This document shows, one piece after another, positions 15,608 to 24,899 of a DNA stretch of 64,000 nucleotides. Below the pieces are notes generated by a model, which worked only from the letters and a program-made list of their open reading frames with translations, made no database searches and was not told the DNA's origin. This DNA is from Streptomyces sp. H39-S7. Its GTDB lineage: Bacteria > Actinomycetota > Actinomycetes > Streptomycetales > Streptomycetaceae. Position numbers and translations under genes: made by a program. Position 1 is the first letter of the stretch. Every line of letters begins with the position of its first letter. The stretch covers positions 205,315 through 269,314 of the forward strand of contig NZ_JAPVLU010000004.1 of assembly GCF_027158205.1 (NCBI RefSeq), given 5' to 3'.

Positions 15608-17140
15608 TCACAGCCAGCGCAGGGCGAACCAGAGGTCCATACGGGTGTCGGGGTCGTCCAGATCCGCGTCGAGGAGCGCTGCGGTCCGCGCGATGCGCTG
15701 CCGGACCGTGTTGCGGTGCACTTCCAGCGCGACGGCGCTGCGGTCCCAGCTGCCGTGCAGCGCCAGCCAGGCACGGAGCGTCTCCACGAGGGCGGGGGAG
15801 TCCAGCAGCGGTTCCAGCAGCGCGCGGGCCTGCGCCCGCGCCTCCTCGGGCGCCACGAGCGCCGCCATGCCCGCGCCGCCGCGGTGGCGGGCCAGCTCGG
15901 AGCGGTTCGCGACGGCCCGGCGCAGCGCCCCCGCCGCCTGGGCGTCGGCCGCGGAGAGTTCTCCCGTGGACGCGGAACCGCTGACCCCGAGGGTCCAGCC
16001 CGGCTGAGCGGAGACCTGGCGGTCGGCCGGCAGCAGGGCCCGGACGGCGTCCCCGTCCGCGTCGACCAGGGCCGTGCCGAGGGCGGCGGCCAGAGCGGCG
16101 GCGGCCAGGGGCGCCGCCTCGTCCCGGGCGGGGCCGGAGCCTCGGCGGTGCCCGTGCACCACGATCCAGCGCGGCCCCTGGCCGGCCTCCGCGGCCGGCC
16201 GGGCGGGACCGGTCAGCAGGGGCGCGACGTCCTCCGGGCGCGCGCCGAGCAGCAGCCGCACGAGGGCGGCCGAACGGTCGGTGTCGGCCGTGCCCTGGTA
16301 AGGGCCGGTGAGCAGCGAGAGCAGCACGGTGGCGACGCCGGTGAGCGCGTTGTCCGCGGCGTCGCGCCGCTCCGCGGCGACTGCCAGCACCAGCCCCTCG
16401 CCGGGGGCACTCCCGGCGAGCGCGTAGGCCGCCAGATGCGTGCCGGTGACGGTGTCGGTGGCGGACGACGGAGTCGGCATGTCCTGCGGCCGGTCGCCCG
16501 GCAGCGGCCTGACCACCTGCGCCAGCTTGTTGAGCGCCGCGCGCACCGGCGGCCCGGGGTGGCTGCCCGCCCCGTACAACTCCCCTCCGCCGGGGCCGAG
16601 GAGAGCCGCCCAGCCGCCCAGGTGGTGGGCGAGCTGGCGCAGCACGGCGGGGACCGGCTCGGGGCGGGCGGCGGCGGATGCCAGGGAGCGCTGGGCCTCG
16701 GTGACCCGGCGCAGCTCGCGATGGCGGGCCTCGGCCATCGCCTGCCAGACGGCCCGTGCGACCGCGGTGAACGGGGTTTGCGGCGGGACCTCCACCAGAG
16801 GCAGGCCGTACCGGTCGCACGCCTCCACGAGGGCGCGGGGTGTCTCGTCATGGACGGGCGCGAGCCCGAAACCGAGCGCTGCGGCACCCGCTTCCAGGGC
16901 GCGCACCACGTAGTGGTCGAGGTACTCCGTCGTGTCGCTCGCCGACGGGAAGTGCGCTCCGGCGGTCAGCAGCAGTTCGCCGCCCAGGAGGTACGGCACC
17001 GGGTCCGCCATCTCGCTGGCGTGCACCCAGTGGACGGGGATGTCCTCGCGCGGACCCGCGACCTGGCGAAGTCCCAGGTCCTGGCGGGCCAGCAGGTCGG
17101 CGAGCGGAACCGGGGGAGTGGGCGGTACCAGTACCGGCAT
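15608..17140 (-). CDS. PucR-family transcriptional regulator
   Basis: A 510-residue PucR-type activator. The N-terminal purine-catabolism regulator domain (about residues 5-130, with PVPYLLGGELLLTAG) is followed by a GGDEF-like middle, and a C-terminal helix-turn-helix around LALHGSWDRSAVALEVHRNT and VRQRIARTAALLD. ATG 17140 is preferred over in-frame GTG 17155 because GGATGGA lies 7 nt before it. It is divergent from the agmatinase gene across ~190 bp, so control of guanidino/polyamine or nitrogen catabolism is the likely role (inference from position). Confidence 0.9.
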   Translation of the reverse strand: MPVLVPPTPPVPLADLLARQDLGLRQVAGPREDIPVHWVHASEMADPVPYLLGGELLLTAGAHFPSASDTTEYLDHYVVRALEAGAAALGFGLAPVHDETPRALVEACDRYGLPLVEVPPQTPFTAVARAVWQAMAEARHRELRRVTEAQRSLASAAARPEPVPAVLRQLAHHLGGWAALLGPGGGELYGAGSHPGPPVRAALNKLAQVVRPLPGDRPQDMPTPSSATDTVTGTHLAAYALAGSAPGEGLVLAVAAERRDAADNALTGVATVLLSLLTGPYQGTADTDRSAALVRLLLGARPEDVAPLLTGPARPAAEAGQGPRWIVVHGHRRGSGPARDEAAPLAAAALAAALGTALVDADGDAVRALLPADRQVSAQPGWTLGVSGSASTGELSAADAQAAGALRRAVANRSELARHRGGAGMAALVAPEEARAQARALLEPLLDSPALVETLRAWLALHGSWDRSAVALEVHRNTVRQRIARTAALLDADLDDPDTRMDLWFALRWL

Positions 17141-17242
17141 GTGCGATCCATCCACGGTGGAGACATTTAATGGAGGAAACGTACACTTCAGTGCTTTCCC
17201 CGGGCCACTTAGGGTCGGCTCCGGAATCGCCGTGAACCGAAG

Positions 17243-17251
17243 TTATCCACA
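17243..17251 (+). promoter_or_regulatory. DnaA-box-like site TTATCCACA
   Basis: An exact TTATCCACA lies in the pucR-agmatinase intergenic region. A single site may be chance or a minor DnaA contact. No second box is nearby. Confidence 0.35.
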
Positions 17252-17332
17252 GGCCCAGCTCGCGTGTCGGCGGGCCGGGGGACACTCGAATCACATCGAA
17301 GCACCACGAGTGACACGAAAGAAGGCACCCCG

Positions 17333-18304
17333 ATGAGCAGCAACGAACCGCGCGGACCGATCGACTCGTCCCGCATTCCGCGGTACGCCGGCCCCGCCAC
17401 GTTCGCCCGGCTGCCCCGGCTGGACGAGGTCGGCACCGCGGACGTCGCCGTGGTCGGTGTGCCGTTCGACAGCGGGGTCTCGTACCGCCCCGGCGCCCGC
17501 TTCGGCGGCAACGCCATCCGTGAGGCATCCCGGCTGCTGCGCCCGTACAACCCGGCGCAGGACGCCTCGCCGTTCGCGCTCGCCCAGGTCGCGGACGCGG
17601 GAGACATCGCCGCCAACCCGTTCAACATCAACGAGGCCGTCGAATCCATCCAGGCCGCCGCCGACGATCTGCTCGACACCGGCGCCCGTCTGATGACCCT
17701 CGGCGGCGACCACACCATCGCGCTGCCGCTGCTGCGCTCGGTCGCCCGCAAGCACGGGCCGGTCGCACTGCTGCACTTCGACGCGCACCTGGACACGTGG
17801 GACACGTACTTCGGCGCCGAGTACACGCACGGCACGCCGTTCCGCCGCGCCGTCGAGGAGGGCATCCTCGACACCGAGGCGCTCTCGCACGTCGGCACCC
17901 GCGGCCCGCTGTACGGCAAGAAGGACCTGGATGACGACGAGAAGATGGGCTTCGGCATCGTCACGTCGGCGGACGTCATGCGCCGCGGTGTCGACGAGGT
18001 CGCGCAGCAACTGCGTGAGCGCATCGGCGACCGTCCGCTGTACATCTCCATCGACATCGACGTCCTGGACCCGGCGCATGCCCCGGGCACCGGCACCCCG
18101 GAGGCCGGCGGGCTCACCTCGCGGGAGCTGCTGGAGATCATCCGCGGGCTCTCCTCCTGCCACCTGGTCTCCGCCGACGTCGTCGAGGTCGCCCCCGCGT
18201 ACGACCACGCGGAGATCACCTCCGTCGCCGCCTCCCACACGGCGTACGAGCTGACCACGATCATGTCCCGGCAGATATCGGAGGCCCGTCGAAACGCCGG
18301 GTGA
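17333..18304 (+). CDS. speB: agmatinase/ureohydrolase family enzyme
   Basis: A 323-residue manganese ureohydrolase that hydrolyses agmatine, or a related guanidino compound, to urea plus the amine. ATG 17333 follows a GAAAGAAGG. Metal ligands appear in [25 protein letters not shown] and [19 protein letters not shown]. The TYFG and THGTPFRRA loop is typical of the agmatinase/guanidinobutyrase group. Substrate choice cannot be decided from sequence, so guanidinobutyrase is a serious alternative. It is divergent from a PucR regulator. Confidence 0.9.
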   Translation: MSSNEPRGPIDSSRIPRYAGPATFARLPRLDEVGTADVAVVGVPFDSGVSYRPGARFGGNAIREASRLLRPYNPAQDASPFALAQVADAGDIAANPFNINEAVESIQAAADDLLDTGARLMTLGGDHTIALPLLRSVARKHGPVALLHFDAHLDTWDTYFGAEYTHGTPFRRAVEEGILDTEALSHVGTRGPLYGKKDLDDDEKMGFGIVTSADVMRRGVDEVAQQLRERIGDRPLYISIDIDVLDPAHAPGTGTPEAGGLTSRELLEIIRGLSSCHLVSADVVEVAPAYDHAEITSVAASHTAYELTTIMSRQISEARRNAG

Positions 18305-18350
18305 CGTCCGCGACGCGAGCGACCCCGCCGTCGAATCCTGCGGCCGCACT

Positions 18351-18386
18351 GCCGGGCGGGGCTCGCCCCGTCAGGGGCGGCCCGGC
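18351..18386. terminator. nested hairpin after the agmatinase gene
   Basis: CGGGGC (18357-18362) pairs with GCCCCG (18365-18370), and an outer GCCGGGC (18351-18357) can pair with GCCCGGC (18380-18386). It lies 47 nt after the stop and before the ABC exporter gene. There is no U-tract, as is common in Streptomyces. Confidence 0.5.
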
Positions 18387-18524
18387 TCGAGCAAGGCTTA
18401 GGTCCATCGCCCGGGAGACGTGCGACCTTGGCCCCTCTTCAGCTGCGGATTGTTGCAGCAGGATGAAATCCGCACGCCGGCGCGTTGCAGGGTCGGGTAG
18501 TCATGGATCAGTGGGAGGACCCGG

Positions 18525-21500
18525 GTGACATCGGCGAAGGTTGAGCCGGAGCAGGGCTGGTTGCGGCGGTTGGTCGGCTATTGCTGGCGGTACCGCCGCA
18601 ACGTACTGCTGGCGTTGGGCGCGTCGCTGGGAGGGATGGCGGTCCTCGCGCTCGTGCCGCTGGTGCCGAAGCTGATCATTGACGACGTGGTGGTCGCGCA
18701 CGACCGTCCGCTGCTGCCGTGGGCGATCGTGCTGGTGGTCGCCGCGGTCGCCGTGTACCTCCTGACGTACGTGCGGCGTTTCTACGGCGGTCGGCTCGCC
18801 CTCGATGTGCAGCACGACCTGCGCAGCGACATGTTCCGCTCGCTGACCCGGCTGGACGGCCGGCGGCAGGACGAACTGGACACCGGCCAGGTGGTCGGCA
18901 GGGCCACCAGCGACCTGCAGCTCATCCAGGGCCTGCTCTTCATGCTGCCGATGATGATCGGCAACGTGCTGTTGTTCGTGCTCTCCCTGATCGTGATGCT
19001 CACCCTCTCCCCACTCCTCACCCTCGTCGCGCTCGCCGTCGCCCCCGCCCTGTGGTTCATCGCCGACCGCAGCCGCAAGAAACTCTTCCCCGCCACCTGG
19101 TACGCCCAGGGACAGGCGGCGGCCGTCGCGGGCATCGTCGACGGGTCCGTCACCGGCGTCCGCGTCGTGAAGGGCTTCGGCCAGGAGCAGCAGGAGATGG
19201 ACAAGCTGGAGGGCGTCAGCAAGAAGCTCTTCGCCGGCCGCCTCCGCACGATCCGGCTGAACGCGCGCTACAGCCCGGCCCTGCAGGCCGTCCCCTCGAT
19301 CGGCCAGGTGGGCATGCTGGCGCTCGGCGGATGGATGGCGACCCGCGGGCAGATCACCCTCGGCACGTTCGTCGCGTTCTCCACGTACCTCGCGCAACTC
19401 ACCGGCCCGGTACGGATGCTGACCATGATGCTGACCGTCGGACAGCAGGCGCGGGCCGGCGTCGAGCGCGTGCTGGAACTGATCGACACCGAGCCGACGC
19501 TGGAGGAGGGCGCCCGCACGCTGCCCGACGGCGCGGCCACCGTCGAGTTCGACCACGTCACCTTCGGCTACGACCCCGAGCGGCCGGTGCTCGCCGACTT
19601 CTCACTGCGCGTCGAGCCCGGTGAGACCGTCGCCGTCGTCGGCGCGTCCGGCTCCGGGAAGTCCACCGTCTCGCTGCTGCTGCCGCGCTTCTACGACGCG
19701 ACCGGCGGCTCGGTGCGCATCGGCGGCGAGGACGTCCGCGACCTCACCTTCGACTCGCTGCGCGGCGCCATCGGCATGGTGCCCGAGGACAGCTTCCTGT
19801 TCTCCGACACCGTGCGCTCCAACATCGCCTACGGATTCCCGGATGCCACCGACGAGCAGGTGTTCGCCGCGACCCGCGCGGCGCAGGCGCACGAGTTCAT
19901 AGAGGCGCTTCCCGAGGGCTACGCCACCGTGGTCGGTGAACAGGGCCTGACCCTGTCCGGCGGCCAGCGGCAGCGCGTCGCCCTCGCCCGCGCGATCCTG
20001 ACCGACCCGCGGCTGCTGCTCCTGGACGACGCGACCTCGGCGGTCGACGCCCAGGTCGAGGCGGAGATCTTCGACGCGCTGCGCGAGGTCGTGACCGGGC
20101 GGACGACGCTGCTCATCGCGCACCGCCGCTCGACGCTGGCGCTCGCCGACCGCATCGCCGTCCTGGAGGACGGCCGGCTGGCGGACATCGGCACCCATGA
20201 CGAACTGGAAGAGCGCTCCGCGCTGTTCCGCAAGCTGCTGACCGACCCGGACGCGCTCGGCGCCGACGTCGTCACCGCCGACCCGGCCGGGGTGCTCGCC
20301 GCCGCCTGGGCCGGCGAGGGTGCCGCGACCGGGCTGGCGGAACGCACCGGCACCGCACCCGACGCCCTGCACAAGTCCGCCCCGTCCGACGGGGTGACGG
20401 CCGCGCTGTGGCGCGGAAAACCGCTTCCGGCGGACGGACCCGCGCCGGGCACGACCCACGCGAACGGTTCCGCCCCGGCCGCTCCGGCGGGAGGCGGACC
20501 CGGCGGCATGGCCGCCGCCATGGCCGGGATGCCCGCCTCGCCCGACCTGCTCGCGAAGGTGGCGGCGCTGCCGCCCGCCACCGACACCCCGGGGGTCAAC
20601 GAGGCGCGGGCCCGCCTCGTCGAAGAGGAGTTCGGCCTGCGCAGCCTGCTGCGCGGCTTCCGCACCCCGCTGCTGCTCAGCCTCCTGCTGGTGGCCGCGG
20701 ACGCCATCGCAGGACTGATGCTGCCCGTGCTGATCAGGCACGGCATCGACTCCGGCGTCCGGGAGGCCGCGCTCGGCGCGGTCTGGGCGGCCTCGGCCGC
20801 CGGCCTGGTGATCGTCGTCGTCCAGTGGGCGGCGCAGTGGGGTTCCGCGCGGCTGACCGGCAGGACCGGCGAACGCGTCCTCTACACCCTGCGAGTGAAG
20901 ATCTTCTCGCATCTGCACCGGCTCGGCCTCGACTACTACGAGCGCGAACTGACCGGCCGCATCATGACCCGGATGACCACGGACGTCGACGCTTTGTCGA
21001 CATTCCTGCAGACCGGACTGGTCACCGCCCTGGTAAGCGTCCTCACCTTCTTCGGCATCCTCGTCGCGCTGCTCGCCCTGGACATGGAGCTGGCGCTGCT
21101 GGTCTTCGCGACCCTCCCGCCGCTCGTGCTGGCCACCTGGGTCTTCCGCCGCAAGTCGGTCCGGGCGTACGAACTGGCCCGCGAACGCGTCGCCGTCGTC
21201 AACGCGGACCTTCAGGAGAACGTCGCCGGGCTCCGTATCGTGCAGGCCTTCCGGCGCGAACGCGTCGGCGCCGTCCGCTTCGCTGAGCGCAGCAGCTCCT
21301 ACCGCGAGGCCCGGGTGCGCGGACAGTTCCTGATCTCGGTGTACTTCCCGTTCGTCCAACTGCTGTCCAGCGGTGCGGCCGCGCTGGTACTGATCGTCGG
21401 CGCCCAGCGGGTCGGCGCGGGCACGCTGACCGCGGGCGCGCTCGTCGCGTACCTGCTCTACATCGATCTGTTCTTCGCTCCGGTGCAGCAGTTGTCGCAG

Positions 21501-22355
21501 GTCTTCGACGGATACCAGCAGGCGTCGGTGTCGCTCGGCCGGATCCGCGAACTGCTGCGGGTGCCGAGTACCACCCCGGCCGCGGCCCGTCCACTGCCCG
21601 TCCCGTCGCTGCGCGGCGAGATCACCTTCAAGGACGTGCACTTCCGTTACGGGGACGGCGCCGAGGCGCTGAGCGGCGTGGACCTGCGCATCCCGGCCGG
21701 GCAGACGGTCGCCTTCGTCGGCGAGACGGGCGCGGGCAAGTCCACGCTGGTCAAACTGGTCGCCCGGTTCTACGACCCGACCGGCGGCGGCGTGCTGGTC
21801 GACGGCACCGACATCCGCGAACTGGACATGACGGCCTACCGGCAGCGGCTGGGCGTAGTGCCGCAGGAGCCCTACCTCTTCGCCGGAACGGTGCGCGACT
21901 CCATCGCGTACGGGCGGATGGCCGCGACCGACGCGGAGGTCGAGGCCGCGGCGCGTGCCGTCGGCGCGCACGACATGATCGCGACGCTCGACGGCGGCTA
22001 TCTGCACCTGGTCACCGAGCGCGGCCGCAACCTGTCGGCGGGCCAGCGGCAACTGATAGCCCTGGCCAGGGCCGAGCTTGTCGATCCCGACATCCTGCTG
22101 CTGGACGAGGCGACGGCCGCACTGGACCTGGCCACGGAAGGACTGGTCAACCAGGCCGCCGACCGGCTGGCGGTCCGGCGCACCACGCTCGTCGTCGCGC
22201 ACCGGCTGACCACGGCCGCGCGCGCCGACCGCGTCGTCCTGCTCGATCACGGCCGCGTCATCGAGGACGGCACACATGACGAACTGCTCGCCGCGGACGG
22301 GCGATACGCCCACTTGTGGCGCACATTCGTCGGTGAAGTGCGGGCCGCCGCCTGA
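18525..22355 (+). CDS. fused ABC multidrug-type exporter (TMD-NBD-TMD-NBD) with one degenerate ATP site
   Basis: A 1276-residue full-length exporter in one chain. GTG 18525 follows GGGAGGA. The first membrane domain covers about residues 20-320, NBD1 has GASGSGKST (372-380), LSGGQ (477-481) and LLLLDDATS, where Asp502 replaces the catalytic Glu. An Ala/Gly/Pro-rich linker (about 580-690) joins the second membrane domain and NBD2 with GETGAGKST (1066-1074), LSAGQ (1170-1174) and catalytic Glu1195. Both deviations fall in the same composite ATP site, as in heterodimeric exporters such as TmrAB. M. tuberculosis Rv0194 is a fused protein of the same build. Substrate unknown; lipid or drug export is likely. 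Confidence 0.92.
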   Translation: MTSAKVEPEQGWLRRLVGYCWRYRRNVLLALGASLGGMAVLALVPLVPKLIIDDVVVAHDRPLLPWAIVLVVAAVAVYLLTYVRRFYGGRLALDVQHDLRSDMFRSLTRLDGRRQDELDTGQVVGRATSDLQLIQGLLFMLPMMIGNVLLFVLSLIVMLTLSPLLTLVALAVAPALWFIADRSRKKLFPATWYAQGQAAAVAGIVDGSVTGVRVVKGFGQEQQEMDKLEGVSKKLFAGRLRTIRLNARYSPALQAVPSIGQVGMLALGGWMATRGQITLGTFVAFSTYLAQLTGPVRMLTMMLTVGQQARAGVERVLELIDTEPTLEEGARTLPDGAATVEFDHVTFGYDPERPVLADFSLRVEPGETVAVVGASGSGKSTVSLLLPRFYDATGGSVRIGGEDVRDLTFDSLRGAIGMVPEDSFLFSDTVRSNIAYGFPDATDEQVFAATRAAQAHEFIEALPEGYATVVGEQGLTLSGGQRQRVALARAILTDPRLLLLDDATSAVDAQVEAEIFDALREVVTGRTTLLIAHRRSTLALADRIAVLEDGRLADIGTHDELEERSALFRKLLTDPDALGADVVTADPAGVLAAAWAGEGAATGLAERTGTAPDALHKSAPSDGVTAALWRGKPLPADGPAPGTTHANGSAPAAPAGGGPGGMAAAMAGMPASPDLLAKVAALPPATDTPGVNEARARLVEEEFGLRSLLRGFRTPLLLSLLLVAADAIAGLMLPVLIRHGIDSGVREAALGAVWAASAAGLVIVVVQWAAQWGSARLTGRTGERVLYTLRVKIFSHLHRLGLDYYERELTGRIMTRMTTDVDALSTFLQTGLVTALVSVLTFFGILVALLALDMELALLVFATLPPLVLATWVFRRKSVRAYELARERVAVVNADLQENVAGLRIVQAFRRERVGAVRFAERSSSYREARVRGQFLISVYFPFVQLLSSGAAALVLIVGAQRVGAGTLTAGALVAYLLYIDLFFAPVQQLSQVFDGYQQASVSLGRIRELLRVPSTTPAAARPLPVPSLRGEITFKDVHFRYGDGAEALSGVDLRIPAGQTVAFVGETGAGKSTLVKLVARFYDPTGGGVLVDGTDIRELDMTAYRQRLGVVPQEPYLFAGTVRDSIAYGRMAATDAEVEAAARAVGAHDMIATLDGGYLHLVTERGRNLSAGQRQLIALARAELVDPDILLLDEATAALDLATEGLVNQAADRLAVRRTTLVVAHRLTTAARADRVVLLDHGRVIEDGTHDELLAADGRYAHLWRTFVGEVRAAA

Positions 22356-22441
22356 TAAAGCACTGCCGGAACGCCCTCTGGTGGTAAGACCGTCGCTCCC
22401 CTAGGTTCTGCGGCAACGTCCGTGAACCCAGGGGAGGGTGC

Positions 22442-23890
22442 ATGCGTAAGGCGCTCAGATGGCTGCTGTCACTGATGCTGCTCGTCGGCGCGACCGGTGC
22501 GGTCGGGGCCGGTGCGACGGGGACGGCCACCGCCGCCGGCCGGCCGGACGGCGCGGCCACGGCAAGCACGAACGCCGCCGCGGCGAGCACGGATATCAAG
22601 GACCGCATCCTGGCCATACCCGGGATGACCCTCATCGAGGAGAAGCCGGTCACTGGCTACCGGTACTTCGTCCTCAACTACACCCAGCCGATCGACCACC
22701 GCCACCCCTGGAAGGGCACCTTCCAGCAGCGGCTGACGGTGCTCCACAAGGCGACCGACCGTCCGACGGTCTTCTTCACCTCCGGCTACGGGCTCTCCAC
22801 GAACGCGGGCCGGTCGGAGCCGACCCGGCTCATCGACGGGAACCAGGTCTCCATGGAGTACCGGTTCTTCACGCCGTCCCGCCCCGCCGAACCGGCCGAC
22901 TGGTCCAAGCTCGACATCTGGCAGGCGGCCAGCGACCAGCACCGGATCTTCCAGGCGCTGGACCGCATCTACCACCGCAACTGGATCGACACCGGCGGCA
23001 GCAAGGGCGGCATGACCGCCACGTACTTCCGCCGCTTCTACCCGAACGACATGGACGGAACGGTCGCCTACGTCGCGCCCAACGACGTTGTCAACAAGGA
23101 GGACTCGGCCTACACGGAGTTCTTCAGGACCGTCGGCAACGCCGACTGCCGCGCCGCGCTCGACGCCGTGCAGCGCGAGGCTCTGGTACGCCGGGACGAG
23201 ATCGTCGCCCGCTACCAGAAGTACGCCGACGACAACGCGCTGACCTTCACCACCGTGGGCAGCGCCGACAGGGCGTACGAGAACGTCGTGCTGGACCTGG
23301 TGTGGGCGTTCTGGCAGTACCACCTGGAGTCGGAGTGCCCGACCGTTCCCAAGCCGGCCGCGACCACCGATGAGCTGTACAGCTTCATCGACACCATCTC
23401 CGGCTTCGACTTCTACACCGACCAGGGCCTGGAGTACTACACGCCGTACTTCTACCAGGCAGGCACCCAGCTCGGCGCGCCCACCTTCGCGACCCCGCAC
23501 CTCAAGGGGCTGCTGCGCTACCCGGGCATCTACCAGCCGCGCTCGTACGTGCCGCGCTCCATCCCGATGACGTTCAAGCCACAGGCGATGCCCGACGTGG
23601 ACGACTGGGTGCGGCACCACGCCCAGCGGATGCTGTTCGTCTACGGCACGAACGACCCGTGGGGCGCGGAGCCGTTCCGCCTCGGGAAGGGCGCGAAGGA
23701 CTCCTTCGTGATGTGGGCGCCCGGCGCCAACCACGGCGCGAACATCGCCGCGCTCAACCCCGCGGACAACGCCAAGGCGACCGCCGAGGTGCTGAAGTGG
23801 GCGGGCGTCACCCCGGCCACGACGCGCACGCCGTCGTTCGACGCGAAGCTCGACGTGCCGGACGACGTGCTGGAACGCCACCCGCTGTAG
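22442..23890 (+). CDS. secreted S37-family peptidase (PS-10/tripeptidyl aminopeptidase type)
   Basis: A 482-residue secreted serine peptidase. The signal peptide MRKALRWLLSLMLLVGATGA is followed by a long Ala/Gly/Thr-rich spacer and the start of the mature alpha/beta-hydrolase near DIKDRILAIPGM. TGGSKGGMTATYFRR places the nucleophile at Ser187. Asp405 in GTNDPWG and His431 in APGANHGANI complete the triad. This is the arrangement of the Streptomyces PS-10 (S37) peptidases, which release tripeptides or prolyl peptides from extracellular protein. ATG 22442 is supported by CAGGGGAGGG just upstream. It stands alone, followed by a hairpin. Confidence 0.88.
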   Translation: MRKALRWLLSLMLLVGATGAVGAGATGTATAAGRPDGAATASTNAAAASTDIKDRILAIPGMTLIEEKPVTGYRYFVLNYTQPIDHRHPWKGTFQQRLTVLHKATDRPTVFFTSGYGLSTNAGRSEPTRLIDGNQVSMEYRFFTPSRPAEPADWSKLDIWQAASDQHRIFQALDRIYHRNWIDTGGSKGGMTATYFRRFYPNDMDGTVAYVAPNDVVNKEDSAYTEFFRTVGNADCRAALDAVQREALVRRDEIVARYQKYADDNALTFTTVGSADRAYENVVLDLVWAFWQYHLESECPTVPKPAATTDELYSFIDTISGFDFYTDQGLEYYTPYFYQAGTQLGAPTFATPHLKGLLRYPGIYQPRSYVPRSIPMTFKPQAMPDVDDWVRHHAQRMLFVYGTNDPWGAEPFRLGKGAKDSFVMWAPGANHGANIAALNPADNAKATAEVLKWAGVTPATTRTPSFDAKLDVPDDVLERHPL

Positions 23891-23903
23891 GGCGGACGCG
23901 GAC

Positions 23904-23956
23904 GTGATCACGGGTCCGGTGCGGGCCGGTGCGGACCGGAGCGGACCCGGGATCAC
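23904..23956. terminator. bidirectional hairpin between the S37 peptidase and a lipoprotein gene
   Basis: GTGATC-A-CGGGTCCG (23904-23918) pairs with CGGACCCG-G-GATCAC (23942-23956) with one mismatch and a GC-rich 23-nt loop. It sits 13 nt after the peptidase stop and ~47 nt before the stop of the converging lipoprotein gene. Confidence 0.65.
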
Positions 23957-24003
23957 GGACGATCAGGTACGTGGCCGAGCGATCACGAGGACGAGGGCGC
24001 GGC

Positions 24004-24747
24004 TCACAGCCGGCGGGCACACCCGATGCCCGCCTGCCCGACGCCCACGAACAGGGCCGTCCCCCGCGGGCATCCCGCCCGGTCGGGCGCGATCGAGTCC
24101 ACCCGGTACCCGGGCTCGTTCCGGCTGGATCCGTCGCAGGCCGTCTCCTTCACCTGACCGGCACCCGCCAGGTAGACGCAGTCGCCGACGATGGTGCGCG
24201 GCCCACCGCCCGCCCCCGGGTCACCGGGGTGCGGGCCCTCGCGCTTGCGCATGCAGGCGTAGCCCGGCGCCCGGCCCGACGACACGGTCAGGACGAAGTC
24301 GGTCGTCTCCGGACAGCGGTTCCCCGCCCGTACGGTCGCTGCCGTCGAGGTCGCCCGGGTGTCCGGCAACGCCGCAGGCGATGACGCCACTGCCGGCGAT
24401 GACGCGTCCGCCGACGGTGACGCGTCCGGCAGCAGACCGTGGAAACGGATCGTGACCTGGGCGATGGCGTTCGGGTTCGAGCACGCCACCTCCCGGTACG
24501 AGCCCAGCGGATCGCTCTGCGCACACGCGCCCGTCGCGAGGAACGTCCCCGCGGTGCCCGCGGACGTCAGCGTCGGTGAGGGGGTGCCGGATGGCACCTC
24601 CGCCCCGCCGCCCTCCGCCCCGCTGCTCGCCGCCCCCTGGAACGGCGCGCAGGCGCCCAGCGCGGGGAGGAGAGCGAGTGCGAGCAGGACGACCGCCGAT
24701 GTCACCGCAGTATGCAGAAACGATTCGAAATGGCCGTATGCGCGCAT
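24004..24747 (-). CDS. putative lipoprotein of unknown function
   Basis: A ~247-residue exported protein. From ATG 24747 (preceded by a G-rich stretch) it reads MRAYGHFESFLHTAVTSAVV with hydrophobic LLALALLPALGAC, and the LGAC lipobox places the acylated Cys near residue 33. A low-complexity Ser/Ala/Pro linker follows, and then several Cys (ACAQ, ACSNP, NRCPET, YACMRK, GDCVYL, GCPRG, GCARRL), suggesting a disulfide-rich extracellular domain. I do not recognise the domain. An in-frame ATG at 24786 would add 13 residues before the signal. Confidence 0.75.
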   Translation of the reverse strand: MRAYGHFESFLHTAVTSAVVLLALALLPALGACAPFQGAASSGAEGGGAEVPSGTPSPTLTSAGTAGTFLATGACAQSDPLGSYREVACSNPNAIAQVTIRFHGLLPDASPSADASSPAVASSPAALPDTRATSTAATVRAGNRCPETTDFVLTVSSGRAPGYACMRKREGPHPGDPGAGGGPRTIVGDCVYLAGAGQVKETACDGSSRNEPGYRVDSIAPDRAGCPRGTALFVGVGQAGIGCARRL

Positions 24748-24899
24748 GATGGCCCCCCTGAGATCGGCCGGGCAAGATGCACCCATACGTCAGGGTAGGG
24801 GGTGGAACCGGCGGAGGGGAGGTCCCGGCGGGTTCGAGTTGGACGCTTGCTTTCGGGAGGGACCGATACCTGATGTGACCTGTTCATCGGGTGCCTGGT

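Noticed and set aside
24747..24786. Earlier start of the lipoprotein at 24786
   Set aside because: It adds a non-hydrophobic stretch before the signal peptide and has no ribosome-binding site.
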